A stretch of 64,000 nucleotides of DNA, taken from Frateuria soli. Its GTDB lineage: Bacteria > Pseudomonadota > Gammaproteobacteria > Xanthomonadales > Rhodanobacteraceae. A model generated the notes under the pieces. The model was not told the origin of the DNA and did no database searches. It saw nothing but the letters and a program-made list of their open reading frames with translations. Positions 40,897 through 52,972 of the stretch are shown piece after piece (position 1 is the first letter of the stretch; every line of letters begins with the position of its first letter). The translations under genes were made by a program, and so were the position numbers. The stretch is from positions 434,001 through 498,000 of the forward strand of contig NZ_CP088252.1 of NCBI RefSeq assembly GCF_021117385.1. Reading direction: 5' to 3'.

Positions 40897-40945
40897 CGTC
40901 CGTTCGCACGCCTCAATCGGCACCATCCCCGGAGTTCCAGTTCCT

Positions 40946-42700
<1,755 letters not shown>

Positions 42701-42712
42701 CCGGAACCCTCA

Positions 42713-42777
42713 GGGTGGGCTTCGCCCACCTTGCCGCCTCGCCGCAAACCCCCATGGTGGGCTGAGGCCCATCCTAC
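42713..42777. repeat. Two facing copies of the family B palindrome
   Basis: GGGTGGGCTTCGCCCACC (42713-42730) and, inverted, ATGGTGGGCTGAGGCCCATC ending CCTAC (42754-42777). They lie between aspS and the hydrolase gene and are related to 5340-5371. Confidence 0.6.
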
Positions 42778-42795
42778 GAAGGCTGCCGGATCCCC

Positions 42796-43422
42796 ATGCC
42801 CGACCAGATCATCCTGCTGCACGGCCTGTGGATGCGCGGCTTCGCGCTGGGCCTGCTGCACAAGCGGATGGCCGAAGCGGGCTTCGCGGTCGACCGCTTC
42901 GACTACATGAGCGTGGTCTCGCCGCAGGAGCGCATCGTCGAGCGCCTGCACCTGCTCATGCGGCGGTTCGCGCCCGGGCCGGTGCACCTGGTCGGCCACA
43001 GCCTGGGCGGGCTGCTGGCGCTTACGGCCTGCCGCGAGTCGGCCGACCTGCCGCCGGGCCGGATCGTCTGCCTCGGCTCTCCGCTGCAGGGCAGCGCCGC
43101 GGCGCGGGGTTTCGCCGGGTTTGGCCAGGGCGGCGAAGCGTTGCTGGGCCACAATCGCGACCTGCTGGAACACGGCATGGAGCGCTGGGACGGCGAGCGC
43201 GAGGTGGGCGTGATCGCCGGCCGCGTGCCGATCGGCCTGGGCGCGATGCTGGCGCACATGGAGGGTGAACACGATGGCACGGTCGCCGTCGCCGAGACGC
43301 GCCTGCCGGGCCTCACCGATCACTGCGTGGTCGAAACCAGCCACACCGGACTGCTGCTCTCGGCCGACGCCGCCCAGCAGGTGGCGCATTTCCTGCGGAA
43401 CGGCCGTTTCGCCTCCCGGTAG
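42796..43422 (+). CDS. Small lipase-like alpha/beta hydrolase
   Basis: The 208-residue product is a minimal alpha/beta hydrolase. The oxyanion segment ILLHGLWM lies near residue 8. The nucleophile elbow GHSLGG places Ser69, and Asp in GEHDGTVAV and His in VVETSHTGLL complete the triad. It resembles the PGAP1-like/lipase group. No signal peptide is seen, so it is cytoplasmic. The substrate is unknown. Confidence 0.87.
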   Translation: MPDQIILLHGLWMRGFALGLLHKRMAEAGFAVDRFDYMSVVSPQERIVERLHLLMRRFAPGPVHLVGHSLGGLLALTACRESADLPPGRIVCLGSPLQGSAAARGFAGFGQGGEALLGHNRDLLEHGMERWDGEREVGVIAGRVPIGLGAMLAHMEGEHDGTVAVAETRLPGLTDHCVVETSHTGLLLSADAAQQVAHFLRNGRFASR

Positions 43423-43465
43423 CGGCGGGCCCCGCCGGTCGCGCCAGGGGTGCTCCCGCAGCGGT

Positions 43466-43496
43466 TTGCCGGCGCCGCCGCCGGTTGGAGTAAAAT
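43466..43496 (+). promoter_or_regulatory. Candidate promoter of yebC
   Basis: TTGCCG (43466-43471), a long 19-base spacer and TAAAAT (43491-43496), followed by CGTCCGCTTG. The box and discriminator match those at aspS and tRNA-Lys. Confidence 0.4.
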
Positions 43497-43529
43497 CGTC
43501 CGCTTGTCCATTGTTCAGGTTTTCCCGCC

Positions 43530-44243
43530 ATGGGTAGAGGCCCGTCCATCGAAGGCCGCAAGAACGCCGAGGACGCCAAGCGCGCCAAGGTGTTCACCAA
43601 GCTGATCCGCGAAATCACCGTCGCCACCCGCGCCGGCGTTGCCGACCCTGCCGCCAATCCGCGCCTGCGCGCGGCGGTGGACAAGGCGCTGTCGGCCAAC
43701 ATGACCAAGGACACCATCGAGCGTGCGATCAAGCGCGGCTCGGGCGCCGAGGGCGGCGGCGAGGAGCTGCGCTACGAGGGCTACGGCCCGGGCGGCGTGG
43801 CGATGATCATCGAGTGCTTCACCGACAACCCCACCCGCACCGTCGCCGACGTGCGCCACGCGTTGACCAGGCACGGCGGCAACCTGGGCACCTCCGGTTC
43901 GGTGGCGTTCCAGTTCACCCGCTGCGGCGAACTCACCTTCGCCACCGGTGGCGACGAGGCGATCGAGGAGAAGGTGCTGGAGGCGGCGCTTGAGGCTGGC
44001 GCCGACGATGTGGTGAACGAGAACGGCGAAAGCACGGTGATCTGCGCGCCCGAGAACTTCGAAGCGGTGCAGCAGGCGCTGGCCGATGCCGGCCTGGAGT
44101 CGCTGCACGCGGGCGTGGGCATGCGCCCCAACAACCGCGTGGCCGTGCCCGAGGACGTGCTCGAACCGCTGACCGACCTGCTCGAGCGCCTCGATGCGCT
44201 GGACGACGTGAGCGAGGTCTATCACAACGCGCAGCTGCCATGA
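43530..44243 (+). CDS. yebC: YebC/PmpR/TACO1 family protein
   Basis: The 237-residue product is a full-length YebC. The N-terminus is shortened relative to the usual MAGHSKW start (here [18 protein letters not shown]). Conserved segments include [48 protein letters not shown] and [12 protein letters not shown]. The family acts as transcription regulator or as translation factor for polyproline stalls. The position directly upstream of ruvC is typical. Confidence 0.95.
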   Translation: MGRGPSIEGRKNAEDAKRAKVFTKLIREITVATRAGVADPAANPRLRAAVDKALSANMTKDTIERAIKRGSGAEGGGEELRYEGYGPGGVAMIIECFTDNPTRTVADVRHALTRHGGNLGTSGSVAFQFTRCGELTFATGGDEAIEEKVLEAALEAGADDVVNENGESTVICAPENFEAVQQALADAGLESLHAGVGMRPNNRVAVPEDVLEPLTDLLERLDALDDVSEVYHNAQLP

Positions 44244-44250
44244 GGCCGGG

Positions 44251-44369
44251 ATTCGCGATTCGGGATTCGGGATTTGCCGGTGCGCGCGGTTGCGCGCACG
44301 GCATGTAACCGGGCCGGATGCCGCTGTGGCCTTCACCGAATCCCGAATCCCGAATCCCGGATGCCGGAT
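44251..44369. repeat. Inverted GATTCGGGATTC repeats across the yebC-ruvC junction (family E)
   Basis: ATTCGCGATTCGGGATTCGG (44251-44270) and, inverted, GAATCCCGAATCCCGAATCC (44338-44357) flank about 65 bases. The right arm continues into the place where the ruvC start codon is expected. Confidence 0.65.
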
Positions 44370-44877
44370 CATCGGCATCGACCCCGGCAGCCAGCGCACC
44401 GGCTTCGGGATCATCGACGTGGATGCGGCGGGCAAGCTCACGCACGTGCACCATGGCGCGCTGGTGGTGGCGGGCGAGGAGACCTTCCCGCTGCGCCTGA
44501 AACGCATCTTTGACGAGCTCACCGCCATCATCGGGGACCACCAGCCGAACGAGTGCGGCATCGAGCGGGTGTTCATGGCGCGCAATCCGGACTCGGCGCT
44601 GAAGCTCGGCCAGGCGCGCGGCGCGGCGATCTGCGCGGTGGCGGCCCGCGGCCTGGCGGTGCACGAATACGCGCCCACCGAAATCAAGCAGGCCGTGGTC
44701 GGCAGCGGCCGCGGCGACAAGACGCAGGTACAGCACATGGTTGGCATCCTGCTCGGCCTGAAGGGCCCGTTGCAGCCGGACGCGGCGGACGCGCTGGCCA
44801 TCGCGGTCACCCATGCGCACACGCGCGCGAGCCTCGCGCGCGTGGGCATTCCCCGTACGGCCTGGAGGCGGCGATGA
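44326..44877 (+). CDS. ruvC: Crossover junction endodeoxyribonuclease RuvC
   Basis: RuvC cuts Holliday junctions. The catalytic acidic residues are present in [21 protein letters not shown] and [11 protein letters not shown]. The usual start, two to four codons before IIGIDPG, does not exist: the nearby ATG at 44361 is out of frame, and the upstream bases are a GATTCGGG-type repeat. I propose GTG 44326 (183 residues), which adds about 14 repeat-encoded residues; TTG 44290 is an alternative. A one-base error near 44361 would also explain it. It overlaps ruvA by four bases (ATGA). Confidence 0.9.
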   Translation: MAFTESRIPNPGCRIIGIDPGSQRTGFGIIDVDAAGKLTHVHHGALVVAGEETFPLRLKRIFDELTAIIGDHQPNECGIERVFMARNPDSALKLGQARGAAICAVAARGLAVHEYAPTEIKQAVVGSGRGDKTQVQHMVGILLGLKGPLQPDAADALAIAVTHAHTRASLARVGIPRTAWRRR

Positions 44878-45473
44878 TCGGACGACTACGCGGCACCCTG
44901 GTTTCCAAGCAGCCGCCGTGGCTGCTGGTGGAGGTCGGCGGCGTCGGCTACGAGCTCGAAGCGCCGATGTCGACCATCTACGACCTGCCGCAGACCGGCA
45001 AGGAAGTGACCCTGCTCACCCACTACGCGGTGAAGGAGGACAGCGTCGCGCTGTACGGCTTCCTGCGCGAGGACGAGCGCGCGTTGTTCCGCAACCTGCA
45101 GAAGGTGTCCGGCATCGGCGCGAAGATCGCGCTGGCGGTGCTCTCGGGTGTTTCCACCGCGGATTTCGCGCGACTGGTGCAGGCCGGCGACGTGGTCGCG
45201 CTGACCAAGATCCCCGGTATCGGCAAGAAGACCGCCGAGCGCATCGTGGTCGAGTTGCGCGACCGGGTCGAAGGCCTGGGCGCGGCGCTGCCCGGCCTTG
45301 CCGGCAAGGGCGCCGGCGCACCGATGGATCCGGCCGGCGAGGCTGCCGTGGCGCTGCAGCAACTGGGCTACAAACCTGCCGAAGTCACCCGTCTCGTGCA
45401 GAAAGTCGCCGCCGAGGGCGACGATGCCGAGGCAATCATCCGCAAGGCGCTGCGCGCCGCACTGGGCCACTGA
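44874..45473 (+). CDS. ruvA: Holliday junction branch migration protein RuvA
   Basis: RuvA binds the four-way junction as a tetramer and loads RuvB. The 199-residue product has domain I ([20 protein letters not shown]), two helix-hairpin-helix motifs ([15 protein letters not shown] and [16 protein letters not shown]) and the C-terminal RuvB-contacting domain (about 150-199). It is coupled to ruvC by ATGA. Confidence 0.97.
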   Translation: MIGRLRGTLVSKQPPWLLVEVGGVGYELEAPMSTIYDLPQTGKEVTLLTHYAVKEDSVALYGFLREDERALFRNLQKVSGIGAKIALAVLSGVSTADFARLVQAGDVVALTKIPGIGKKTAERIVVELRDRVEGLGAALPGLAGKGAGAPMDPAGEAAVALQQLGYKPAEVTRLVQKVAAEGDDAEAIIRKALRAALGH

Positions 45474-45496
45474 GGCCCGGTGCACGAGCAAGAGAC

Positions 45497-47419
45497 ATGA
45501 ACGACGTATCCCACAACGCGCCAACGCCGGCCGGACCCGAGGCCGACGAGCAACTGCATGGCACCAAGGCCGCGCTGATCCTCGGTGCCATCGGCGTGGT
45601 GTTCGGCGACATCGGCACCAGCCCGCTGTACACGCTCGCCGAGGTGTTCCGCCCCGAATACGGACTGCATCCGTCCGAGAGCACCGTGCTGGGTGTGCTT
45701 TCGCTGGTCACCTGGGCGTTGATCATCGTGGTGGCGATCAAGTACGTCACCTTGGTGATGCGCGCGGACAACCGCGGCGAGGGCGGCATCATGGCGCTGA
45801 TGACGCTTGCGCAGCGCGCAGTCGGCGGCTCGCCGATGGCGCGGCGGGTGGTGATGCTGATGGCGCTGCTTGGCGCGGCGCTGTTCTTTGGCGACGGCGT
45901 GATCACGCCGTCGATTTCAGTGCTTTCGGCGGTGGAAGGCCTCGAGGTGATGGCCCCGTCGCTGGAGCATTGGGTCGTGCCGCTGGCGGTGCTGGTGCTG
46001 TTGTTCCTGTTCTGGCTGCAGAAGCACGGCACGGCAAAGGTAGGTGCGTTGTTCGGGCCGGTGATGGGCGTATGGTTCCTCGCCCTGGCGGTAATCGGCG
46101 TGTGGAACATCATCCAGGCGCCGGAGGTACTCAAGGCACTCTCGCCCTGGTACGCAGTGCGCTTCTTTGCATCCCACGGCACGATTTCCTTCGTGGCGCT
46201 CGGCGCCGTGGTGCTGTGCGTGACCGGCGCCGAGGCGCTGTACACCGACATGGGCCACTTCGGCCGGTTCCCGATCCGCGCGGCCTGGTTCTTCTTCGTG
46301 TTGCCTTCGCTGTTGCTCAACTACTACGGCCAGGGCGCGCTGCTGTTGCACGAGCCGGAGGCGGCGGTCAATCCCTTCTTCCACGCGGTGCCGGACTGGG
46401 CCGGCTATCCGATGATCGTGCTGGCCACGGCGGCGGCGGTGATCGCCTCGCAGGCGGTGATTTCCGGCGCCTTCTCGGTGACCCGCCAGGCGATCCAGCT
46501 CGGCTTCGTGCCGCGCATGCAGGTGGTGCACACCTCGCGCGAGGCGATCGGCCACATCTTCCTGCCCTGGGTGAACCGCGCGCTGATGGTGATGGTGATC
46601 CTGACCGTGGTCGGCTTCGGCTCGTCCAAGGCGCTGGGCGGCGCCTACGGCATCGCGGTGACCGGCACCATGGCGATCGACACGCTGCTGGTGATGCTGG
46701 TGGCCTGGCGCCGCTGGAACTGGAGCCTGGCCGCGGTGATCCCGTTGACCATCGGCCTGCTGTGCGTGGACCTGTCGTTCTTTGGCGCCAACACGCTGAA
46801 GATCCCCGACGGCGGCTGGTTCCCGCTGGTACTGGGGCTGTTCCTGTTCGCCGTGATGACCACCTGGCGCCGCGGACGCGAACTGGTGGTGCGCGAGATC
46901 AAGCAGGGCGGGCTGGCGCTGGCACCGTTCATCGAGAACCTGGCCGAGCACCCGCCGCTGCGGGTGCCGGGCACGGCGGTGTTCCTCACCGCCAACCAGC
47001 ACGCGGTACCGCACGCGCTGCTGCACAACCTCAAGCACAACAAGGTGCTGCACGAGCGCAACGTGATGCTCACCGTGCAGATCCTCGAAACGCCGGTGGC
47101 CGAGGCCGACGAGCGCATCGAGATCACGCCGATGGATGGCGGCTTCTTCGGGCTGGAGTTGCGCTTCGGCTTCGCGGAGGACCCGAACATCCCGCACGCG
47201 CTGTCGTTGTGCGGGCGCGAGGGGCTGACCTTCGACCTGATGGACACCACCTTCTTCCTCTCGCGCGAGACCATCGTCGCCGACGCGCGCCGTCCGGGCA
47301 TGGCGCTGTGGCGCGACAAGCTGTTCGCCTTCCTCGCGCGCAACGCGTTGCCGGCGACGGCGTTCTTCCAGATTCCGGGCAACCGGCTGATCGAGCTGGG
47401 CGCGCAGGTGGAGATCTGA
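45497..47419 (+). CDS. kup: Low-affinity potassium uptake protein Kup
   Basis: Kup (TrkD) is a K+/H+ symporter with twelve membrane helices and a cytoplasmic C-terminal domain. The 640-residue product begins its first TM with [17 protein letters not shown], the family signature. Other conserved parts are [18 protein letters not shown] and [19 protein letters not shown]. It lies between ruvA and ruvB, 23 bases after ruvA, so the ruv genes are split by a transporter. Confidence 0.96.
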   Translation: MNDVSHNAPTPAGPEADEQLHGTKAALILGAIGVVFGDIGTSPLYTLAEVFRPEYGLHPSESTVLGVLSLVTWALIIVVAIKYVTLVMRADNRGEGGIMALMTLAQRAVGGSPMARRVVMLMALLGAALFFGDGVITPSISVLSAVEGLEVMAPSLEHWVVPLAVLVLLFLFWLQKHGTAKVGALFGPVMGVWFLALAVIGVWNIIQAPEVLKALSPWYAVRFFASHGTISFVALGAVVLCVTGAEALYTDMGHFGRFPIRAAWFFFVLPSLLLNYYGQGALLLHEPEAAVNPFFHAVPDWAGYPMIVLATAAAVIASQAVISGAFSVTRQAIQLGFVPRMQVVHTSREAIGHIFLPWVNRALMVMVILTVVGFGSSKALGGAYGIAVTGTMAIDTLLVMLVAWRRWNWSLAAVIPLTIGLLCVDLSFFGANTLKIPDGGWFPLVLGLFLFAVMTTWRRGRELVVREIKQGGLALAPFIENLAEHPPLRVPGTAVFLTANQHAVPHALLHNLKHNKVLHERNVMLTVQILETPVAEADERIEITPMDGGFFGLELRFGFAEDPNIPHALSLCGREGLTFDLMDTTFFLSRETIVADARRPGMALWRDKLFAFLARNALPATAFFQIPGNRLIELGAQVEI

Positions 47420-47420
47420 A

Positions 47421-47614
47421 GCTCCCTCTCCCCTGGCGCAGCCGGGGGAGAGGGTTGGGGAGAGGGGGAGGCCTTTGCTCTTTGCCCGCAGTCGTTTGCG
47501 TCCCACGGCGCAACCACGGAGTAACAACGTCCGCAGGAACCGCCTTTCGCCAGGCCAGCGAAAAGCCCCCCTCTCCCCGCCCCTCTCCCCCGGCTGTGCC
47601 GGGGGAGAGGGAGC
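47421..47614. repeat. Inverted pair of CCCTCTCCCC repeats (family C)
   Basis: The left element (47421-47470) runs GCTCCCTCTCCCC to GGGGAGAGGGG. The right element (47566-47614) runs CCCCCCTCTCCCC to GGGGGAGAGGGAGC, inverted. About 95 bases lie between, with no gene. The pair fills the kup-ruvB spacer. Confidence 0.65.
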
Positions 47615-47624
47615 AAAGCGGTGC

Positions 47625-47630
47625 CATAAT
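47625..47630 (+). promoter_or_regulatory. Candidate -10 box directly before ruvB
   Basis: CATAAT ends six bases before the ruvB ATG (47637). If used, the message would start at or next to the start codon, that is, leaderless. No clear -35 and no ribosome-binding site are seen. Confidence 0.35.
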
Positions 47631-47636
47631 GGCCGC

Positions 47637-48680
47637 ATGACCGAAGCGCGCATCATCACCTCCGCCGCCCAGCTCGACGACGAGGCGCTGGAGGCCTCGA
47701 TCCGCCCCAAGCGCCTGGACGAATACCTGGGCCAGCAGGCGGTGCGCGAGCAGCTGGCGATCTACATCGAGGCGGCCAGGAGGCGCGGCGGGGCGCTTGA
47801 CCACGTGTTGATCTTCGGGCCGCCGGGGCTGGGCAAGACCACGCTGTCGCACGTGATCGCCAACGAGCTGGGCGTCAATGTGCGTTCGACTTCCGGCCCG
47901 GTGCTGGAGCGTGCCGGCGACCTCGCGGCGCTGCTGACCAATCTCGAGAAGAACGACGTGCTGTTCGTCGACGAGATCCATCGGCTCTCGCCGGTGGTCG
48001 AGGAGGTGCTCTATCCGGCGATGGAGGATTTCCAGATCGACATCATGATCGGCGAGGGCCCGGCTGCGCGCTCGATCAAGCTCGACCTGCCGCCGTTCAC
48101 GCTGATCGGCGCGACCACGCGTGCCGGCCTGCTCACGGCTCCCCTGCGCGACCGCTTCGGCATCGTGCAGCGGCTGGAGTTCTATTCGCCCGAGGAGCTG
48201 GCTGCGATCGTGCGGCGCTCGGCGCGCATTCTCGGGATCGAGTGCGAATTCGAGGGCGCCGCGGAGATCGCCCGCCGCGCGCGCGGCACGCCGCGCATCG
48301 CCAACCGGTTGCTGCGCCGGGTCCGCGACTACGCGGAGGTGCGCGCGGGCGGCAACATCACGCTGGCGGCGGCGCAGGCGGCGATGGCCATGCTGAAGGT
48401 CGACGCCGAGGGCTTCGACGACCTCGATCGGCGCATGCTCGCCACGATCATCGAGAGCTTCGACGGCGGCCCGGTCGGCGTCGAATCCCTGGCCGCCGCG
48501 CTGTCCGAAGACCGAGGCACGCTGGAGGACGTGGTCGAGCCCTACCTGATCCAGCAGGGCTTCCTGATCCGCACGGCACGCGGCCGCATGGCCTCGGCCA
48601 AGGCCTGGCGCCACCTGGGGCGCAATCCACCTCCGCGGCAGGCGATGATGGGCGACATGTTCGAGGGTACGGATAGCTGA
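47637..48680 (+). CDS. ruvB: Holliday junction branch migration helicase RuvB
   Basis: RuvB is the AAA+ motor that drives branch migration with RuvA. The 347-residue product has Walker [11 protein letters not shown], Walker B FVDEIHRL, sensor [18 protein letters not shown] and the C-terminal winged helix ending [17 protein letters not shown]. It lies downstream of kup and a repeat pair rather than directly after ruvA. Confidence 0.97.
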   Translation: MTEARIITSAAQLDDEALEASIRPKRLDEYLGQQAVREQLAIYIEAARRRGGALDHVLIFGPPGLGKTTLSHVIANELGVNVRSTSGPVLERAGDLAALLTNLEKNDVLFVDEIHRLSPVVEEVLYPAMEDFQIDIMIGEGPAARSIKLDLPPFTLIGATTRAGLLTAPLRDRFGIVQRLEFYSPEELAAIVRRSARILGIECEFEGAAEIARRARGTPRIANRLLRRVRDYAEVRAGGNITLAAAQAAMAMLKVDAEGFDDLDRRMLATIIESFDGGPVGVESLAAALSEDRGTLEDVVEPYLIQQGFLIRTARGRMASAKAWRHLGRNPPPRQAMMGDMFEGTDS

Positions 48681-48687
48681 CCCCCAT

Positions 48688-48768
48688 CCCTTGCAGGAGC
48701 CCGCTTGCGGGCGATACTCAAGGTCGACCAAGCGAAGAGCATCGCCCGCAAGCGGGCTCCTGCAAGGG
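48688..48768. repeat. Inverted pair of GTAG-like REPs
   Basis: CCCTTGCAGGAGCCCGCTTG with CGGGCGAT (48688-48715) and its nearly exact inverse (48741-48768) can form a stem of about 28 bp. It lies between ruvB and ybgC and would make a strong cruciform or RNA hairpin. Confidence 0.75.
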
Positions 48769-48847
48769 TGGTAGACCCGGAAGCGAGTTTGATCCTGGCG
48801 CCGCCAGCACGCATGCTCTTGCGCTGGCTAACCCAAGAGCTCCCCGC

Positions 48848-49258
48848 ATGTCCCCGACCGCTCCTTTCACGTGGCCCGTCCGCGTCTACTGGGAAGACAC
48901 CGATGCCGGCGGCGTGGTCTACCACGCCAGCTACCTGCGCTTCCTGGAGCGCGCCCGCAGCGAGTGGCTGCGCGCGCAGGGCGTGGACCAGCGCGCCTTC
49001 AAGGAAGCCACCGGGCTGGCGTTCCTGGTTCGCGAGATGCACCTGGATTTTCTGCGGCCGGCCCTGCTGGATGATGAATTGTCGGTGACGGTCACCGTCA
49101 AAGAATCACGCGCAGCCAGTATCCTGTTCAGCCAAGCGATCCGCCGGGCGGACGACACGGAACTGGTCCGCGCCCAGGTGCGGATCGCCTGCGTGGACAT
49201 CCGCCGCATGCGCCCGGCGCCGATTCCGGCCGATCTCATTCCCGGCCTCGCCCCCTGA
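48848..49258 (+). CDS. ybgC: Tol-Pal-associated acyl-CoA thioesterase YbgC
   Basis: The 136-residue hot-dog-fold thioesterase has the active-site segment YWEDTDAGGVVYHASYLRF with the catalytic Asp, and FLERARSEWLR. YbgC is the first gene of the tol-pal operon in many proteobacteria; it is thought to act on acyl-CoA or acyl carrier protein in phospholipid metabolism. Confidence 0.94.
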   Translation: MSPTAPFTWPVRVYWEDTDAGGVVYHASYLRFLERARSEWLRAQGVDQRAFKEATGLAFLVREMHLDFLRPALLDDELSVTVTVKESRAASILFSQAIRRADDTELVRAQVRIACVDIRRMRPAPIPADLIPGLAP

Positions 49259-49306
49259 CGAATCATCCCGCTTTCCAAGCAGCACGCCCCGGAGAACCCC
49301 CAAGCC

Positions 49307-49993
49307 ATGAATGGTGGATTGAACATTTTCAAGCTGGTCGCCGAGGCCAGCCTGCCCGTGCAGCTGGTCATGCTGCTGCTGCTGGTGTTCTCGTTCCTGT
49401 CCTGGGTGATCATCCTTCGCAAGTACTCGCAGATGAAGGCGGCGATGGAGAACGCCGAGGCGTTCGAGGAACGCTTCTGGTCCGGCGGCGACCTGGCGGG
49501 CCTGTTCCGCGAGGTGAGCGGTCGCAATGCCGACAACGGCGGCATGGAGACCATCTTCGAGTCGGGCTTTCGCGAATTCGCCCGCCAGCGCCAGCGCAAG
49601 ACCTACGACGTGCGCATCGTGATGGAGGGCACCGAACGCGCCATGCGCGTGGCCGGTACCCGCGAAATCGGTCTGCTGGAACGCAACCTGGAGTTCCTCG
49701 CCAACGTCGGCTCGATCAGTCCGTACGTGGGCCTGTTCGGCACCGTGTGGGGCATCATGGGCGCGTTCCAGGGGCTGGGCGAGGTCAAGGACGTCACCAT
49801 CGCGGTGGTCGCGCCGCACATCTCCGAGGCGCTGATTGCCACTGCCATGGGCCTGTTCGCCGCGATTCCCGCGGTGTGGGCGTACAACCGCTACGCCAAC
49901 AAGGTCGAGCGCGTGGCCTCGCGCTACGAGGTGTTCCAGGAGGAGTTCTCCTCGGTGCTGCAGCGGCAGATCCAGACCGACGAAGCGGCCTGA
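49307..49993 (+). CDS. tolQ: Tol-Pal system protein TolQ
   Basis: TolQ forms, with TolR, the proton-driven motor that energises TolA. The 228-residue product has three membrane helices. The first is VQLVMLLLLVFSFLSWVII. The other two, near 135-195, have the conserved LFGTVWGIMGAF and ALIATAMGLFAAIPAVWAYN. It opens the tolQRAB-pal run. Confidence 0.96.
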   Translation: MNGGLNIFKLVAEASLPVQLVMLLLLVFSFLSWVIILRKYSQMKAAMENAEAFEERFWSGGDLAGLFREVSGRNADNGGMETIFESGFREFARQRQRKTYDVRIVMEGTERAMRVAGTREIGLLERNLEFLANVGSISPYVGLFGTVWGIMGAFQGLGEVKDVTIAVVAPHISEALIATAMGLFAAIPAVWAYNRYANKVERVASRYEVFQEEFSSVLQRQIQTDEAA

Positions 49994-50005
49994 CGAGGGC
50001 AAGCC

Positions 50006-50447
<442 letters not shown>

Positions 50448-50461
<14 letters not shown>

Positions 50462-51389
50462 GGGCACCTCCACGGCGGTCCTGCTTTCCGCCGTCCTGCA
50501 CCTTGGCATCGTCGGCTTCCTCGCGCTGGCGATCGTGCCGTGCTCGTTCTACGAAAGCCTGTTCAGCACCCTGCACCTGCCGGCGAGCTGGAATCCGATC
50601 ACCTGTTCCAAGCCGCTGGAGCTGCAAGGCCCGGTGATCGAGGCCACGTTGATCGGCCCGACCGGCGCGCCGCCGCCGAAGGCCGAGAAGAAGGCCAAGC
50701 CCGTGCCGACCATCCCGCCGCCGCCGACGGTGACGCCGCCGGACGTGAAAACGCCGCCGCCGGAGATCAAGACCCTGCCGCCGCCGCCGGAGCATCCGGA
50801 CACGGTCGATCAGGAAAAGATCGTGGCCGACGCGCTGGAAAAGGCCGAGGAGGCCAGGAAGGAGCAGGAAGAGAAGCAGCGTCAGCGCCAGGCCGAACTG
50901 GACGCCCAGGCGGCGAAGAAGAAAGAACAGCAGAAGAAGCAGCTGGACGAGCTGTTCGCCAAGATGGACGCGGCCGCCGCGGCGCGCCAGAAAGCGGAAA
51001 ACCGCGCCAAACAGGCCAAGCAGCAACTGGAAGACCTCAGGGACGCGAAGGAGGAGGGTCTTTCCGACGTGCCGCACGCCGCGCAGCGCCAGACCGGCAA
51101 CAACGCCCAGAACAGCTCTCTGGCCGACCAGTATGCAGCGGCCATTCAGAATGCGGTCACGCCCAACTGGTTACGTCCGGATAACATGCCGGATGTTCCG
51201 TGCAAGGTGCATATCGTCCAGCTGGTAGGGGGCGACGTGATGAGTGCGAAGGTCGATCCGAGCTGCCCGTACGACGATGCAGGCAAACGCTCGATCGAGA
51301 ACGCCGTGCTCAGGACCAAAACCTTGCCGTACCAGGGGTTCGAGAGCGTCTTCAGCCGCGAACTGACCCTTACCTTCAGGCCGCAGTGA
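50448..51389 (+). CDS. tolA: Tol-Pal system protein TolA
   Basis: TolA links the TolQR motor to TolB and Pal across the periplasm. The 313-residue product has one N-terminal TM (about 9-30). A Pro-rich part (about 70-108) and an Ala/Lys/Gln-rich coiled coil (about 115-205) follow. The C-terminal domain (about 220-313) carries the TonB/TolA-like end LTLTFRP. Sequence between TM and helix includes two Cys (32 and 53) not usual in E. coli TolA. It starts within tolR. Confidence 0.93.
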
Positions 51390-51396
51390 GACGTTC

Positions 51397-52713
51397 ATGT
51401 CCAATTTGAAATCGCTCTTCGCCCTTGCCGTGCTTTGTCTGGCCGCCCTCGTCGCCGGACCCGCGGGTGCGCAGGCGCTCAACGTGGACATTGTCGGCGG
51501 CGTCAAGACGGCCACGCCGATCGTGGTGGTGCCCTTCGCGCAGAACGGCGGTGCGCCGCTGCCGACCGACGTGGCGGACGTCATCCGCAACGATTTCAAC
51601 CGCTCGGGCAAGTTCCGCGCGCTGGCCAGGAGCGAGATCGTCGAGTCGCCCTCGCGCGGCGCGGACATCAAGTTCGCGACCTGGCGGCTGCTCAAGCAGG
51701 ACTACATCACCGTCGGCCGCATCAGCGACGCCGGCGGTGGCCTGCTGCGGGTCGAGTACGAGCTGTGGGACGTCAACAAGCAGCAGAGCCTGCTGGCCCA
51801 GGCGTTCACCGCCCCGGCGGGCGACCTGCGCGGCGTCGCCCACCAGATCGCCGACCAGATCTACGAGAAGATCACCGGCGTGCGTGGCGCCTTCTGGACG
51901 CGCATCGCCTACATCACCGCCGTGGGCCTGGGCAACAACACCACCTATTCGCTGATCGTGGCCGACTCGGACGGCTACAACCCGCAGGTGGTGGCCCGTT
52001 CGCGCGAATCGCTGCTGTCCCCCTCGTGGTCGCCGGACGGCACCAAGATCGCCTACGTTTCCTTCGAGAGCGGCAACTCGCAGGTCTACGTGCAGGACAT
52101 CACCACCGGCTCGCGCCAGCTGGTCGCCGCGCACAAGAAGGGCATCAACGGCGCTCCTGCCTGGTCGCCGGACGGCAGCAAGCTGGCCGTGTCGCTGTCC
52201 TACGTGGGCAACCCCGAGCTCTTCGTGATCGACATGGCTTCGCGCCATGAGACGCGTCTGACCAACAGCCTGTCGATCGACACCGAGCCGACCTGGTCGG
52301 CCGACGGGCAGAGCCTCTATTTCACCTCCGACCGCTCCGGTCGGCCGCAGATCTACCAGATGCCGGCCAGCGGCGGCTCGCCCACCCGCATCAGCTTCGA
52401 GGGGCAGAACAACGCCAACGCCGACGTCAGCTACGACGGCAAGCTCATCGCCATGGTGCAGGGCAATGGGAACGTGTATCGTATTGCCATCATGGATCGC
52501 AGTCTGGGTGGGCAGGTGCGCTTCATCTCGCCCGGCCCGATTGACGACTCCCCGAGCTTCGCACCGAACGCCAGCATGCTGTTGTACGCCGCTACGGAAG
52601 GGCGCCGTGGCGTGCTGTATGCCGTGTCGGCCGATGGCCAGGTCCGCCAGCGCCTCGTGCTGTCCGATGGGGATGTTCGCGAACCGGCCTGGGGGCCGTA
52701 CCGGAAGCGTTGA
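51397..52713 (+). CDS. tolB: Tol-Pal system beta-propeller protein TolB
   Basis: TolB is a periplasmic protein that competes for Pal and is pulled by TolA. The 438-residue product has a signal peptide (about 1-25, ending GAQA), an N-terminal alpha/beta domain and a six-bladed propeller with repeated WSPDG motifs (SPSWSPDGTKIAYVS, APAWSPDGSKLAVS, EPTWSADGQSLYFTS). Confidence 0.97.
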   Translation: MSNLKSLFALAVLCLAALVAGPAGAQALNVDIVGGVKTATPIVVVPFAQNGGAPLPTDVADVIRNDFNRSGKFRALARSEIVESPSRGADIKFATWRLLKQDYITVGRISDAGGGLLRVEYELWDVNKQQSLLAQAFTAPAGDLRGVAHQIADQIYEKITGVRGAFWTRIAYITAVGLGNNTTYSLIVADSDGYNPQVVARSRESLLSPSWSPDGTKIAYVSFESGNSQVYVQDITTGSRQLVAAHKKGINGAPAWSPDGSKLAVSLSYVGNPELFVIDMASRHETRLTNSLSIDTEPTWSADGQSLYFTSDRSGRPQIYQMPASGGSPTRISFEGQNNANADVSYDGKLIAMVQGNGNVYRIAIMDRSLGGQVRFISPGPIDDSPSFAPNASMLLYAATEGRRGVLYAVSADGQVRQRLVLSDGDVREPAWGPYRKR

Positions 52714-52972
52714 GTTTTTTTGTCCGTTGGGGCGCGCGAGCGCTCCGGCGGAATGCCCATGGAACGGGCCGAAACGGCGCCTTGGCGCCATTTCGCTTAG
52801 GGCGGGGCGCAGCCAAAGGCGTCCAGCCAACGGTTGCCAGGCGCGACGAGTGACTGGCCCGCGGTAACACCAAGCGTCACACAACAAGCCGGACCACCGG
52901 CGATCACTGTCCCAACACCGCAATCGTCATTGACTGTCGGAACTCAAACCCCGTTTTGAAGGAACGTCACCC

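Noticed and set aside
44361-44513. ATG 44361 as ruvC start
   Set aside because: Out of frame with ruvC by one base; it reads into a short unrelated frame.
52714-52972. Terminator after tolB (T-run at about 52715-52722 and GGCGCC palindrome)
   Set aside because: The T-run has no stem directly before it and the palindrome has no T-run after it.
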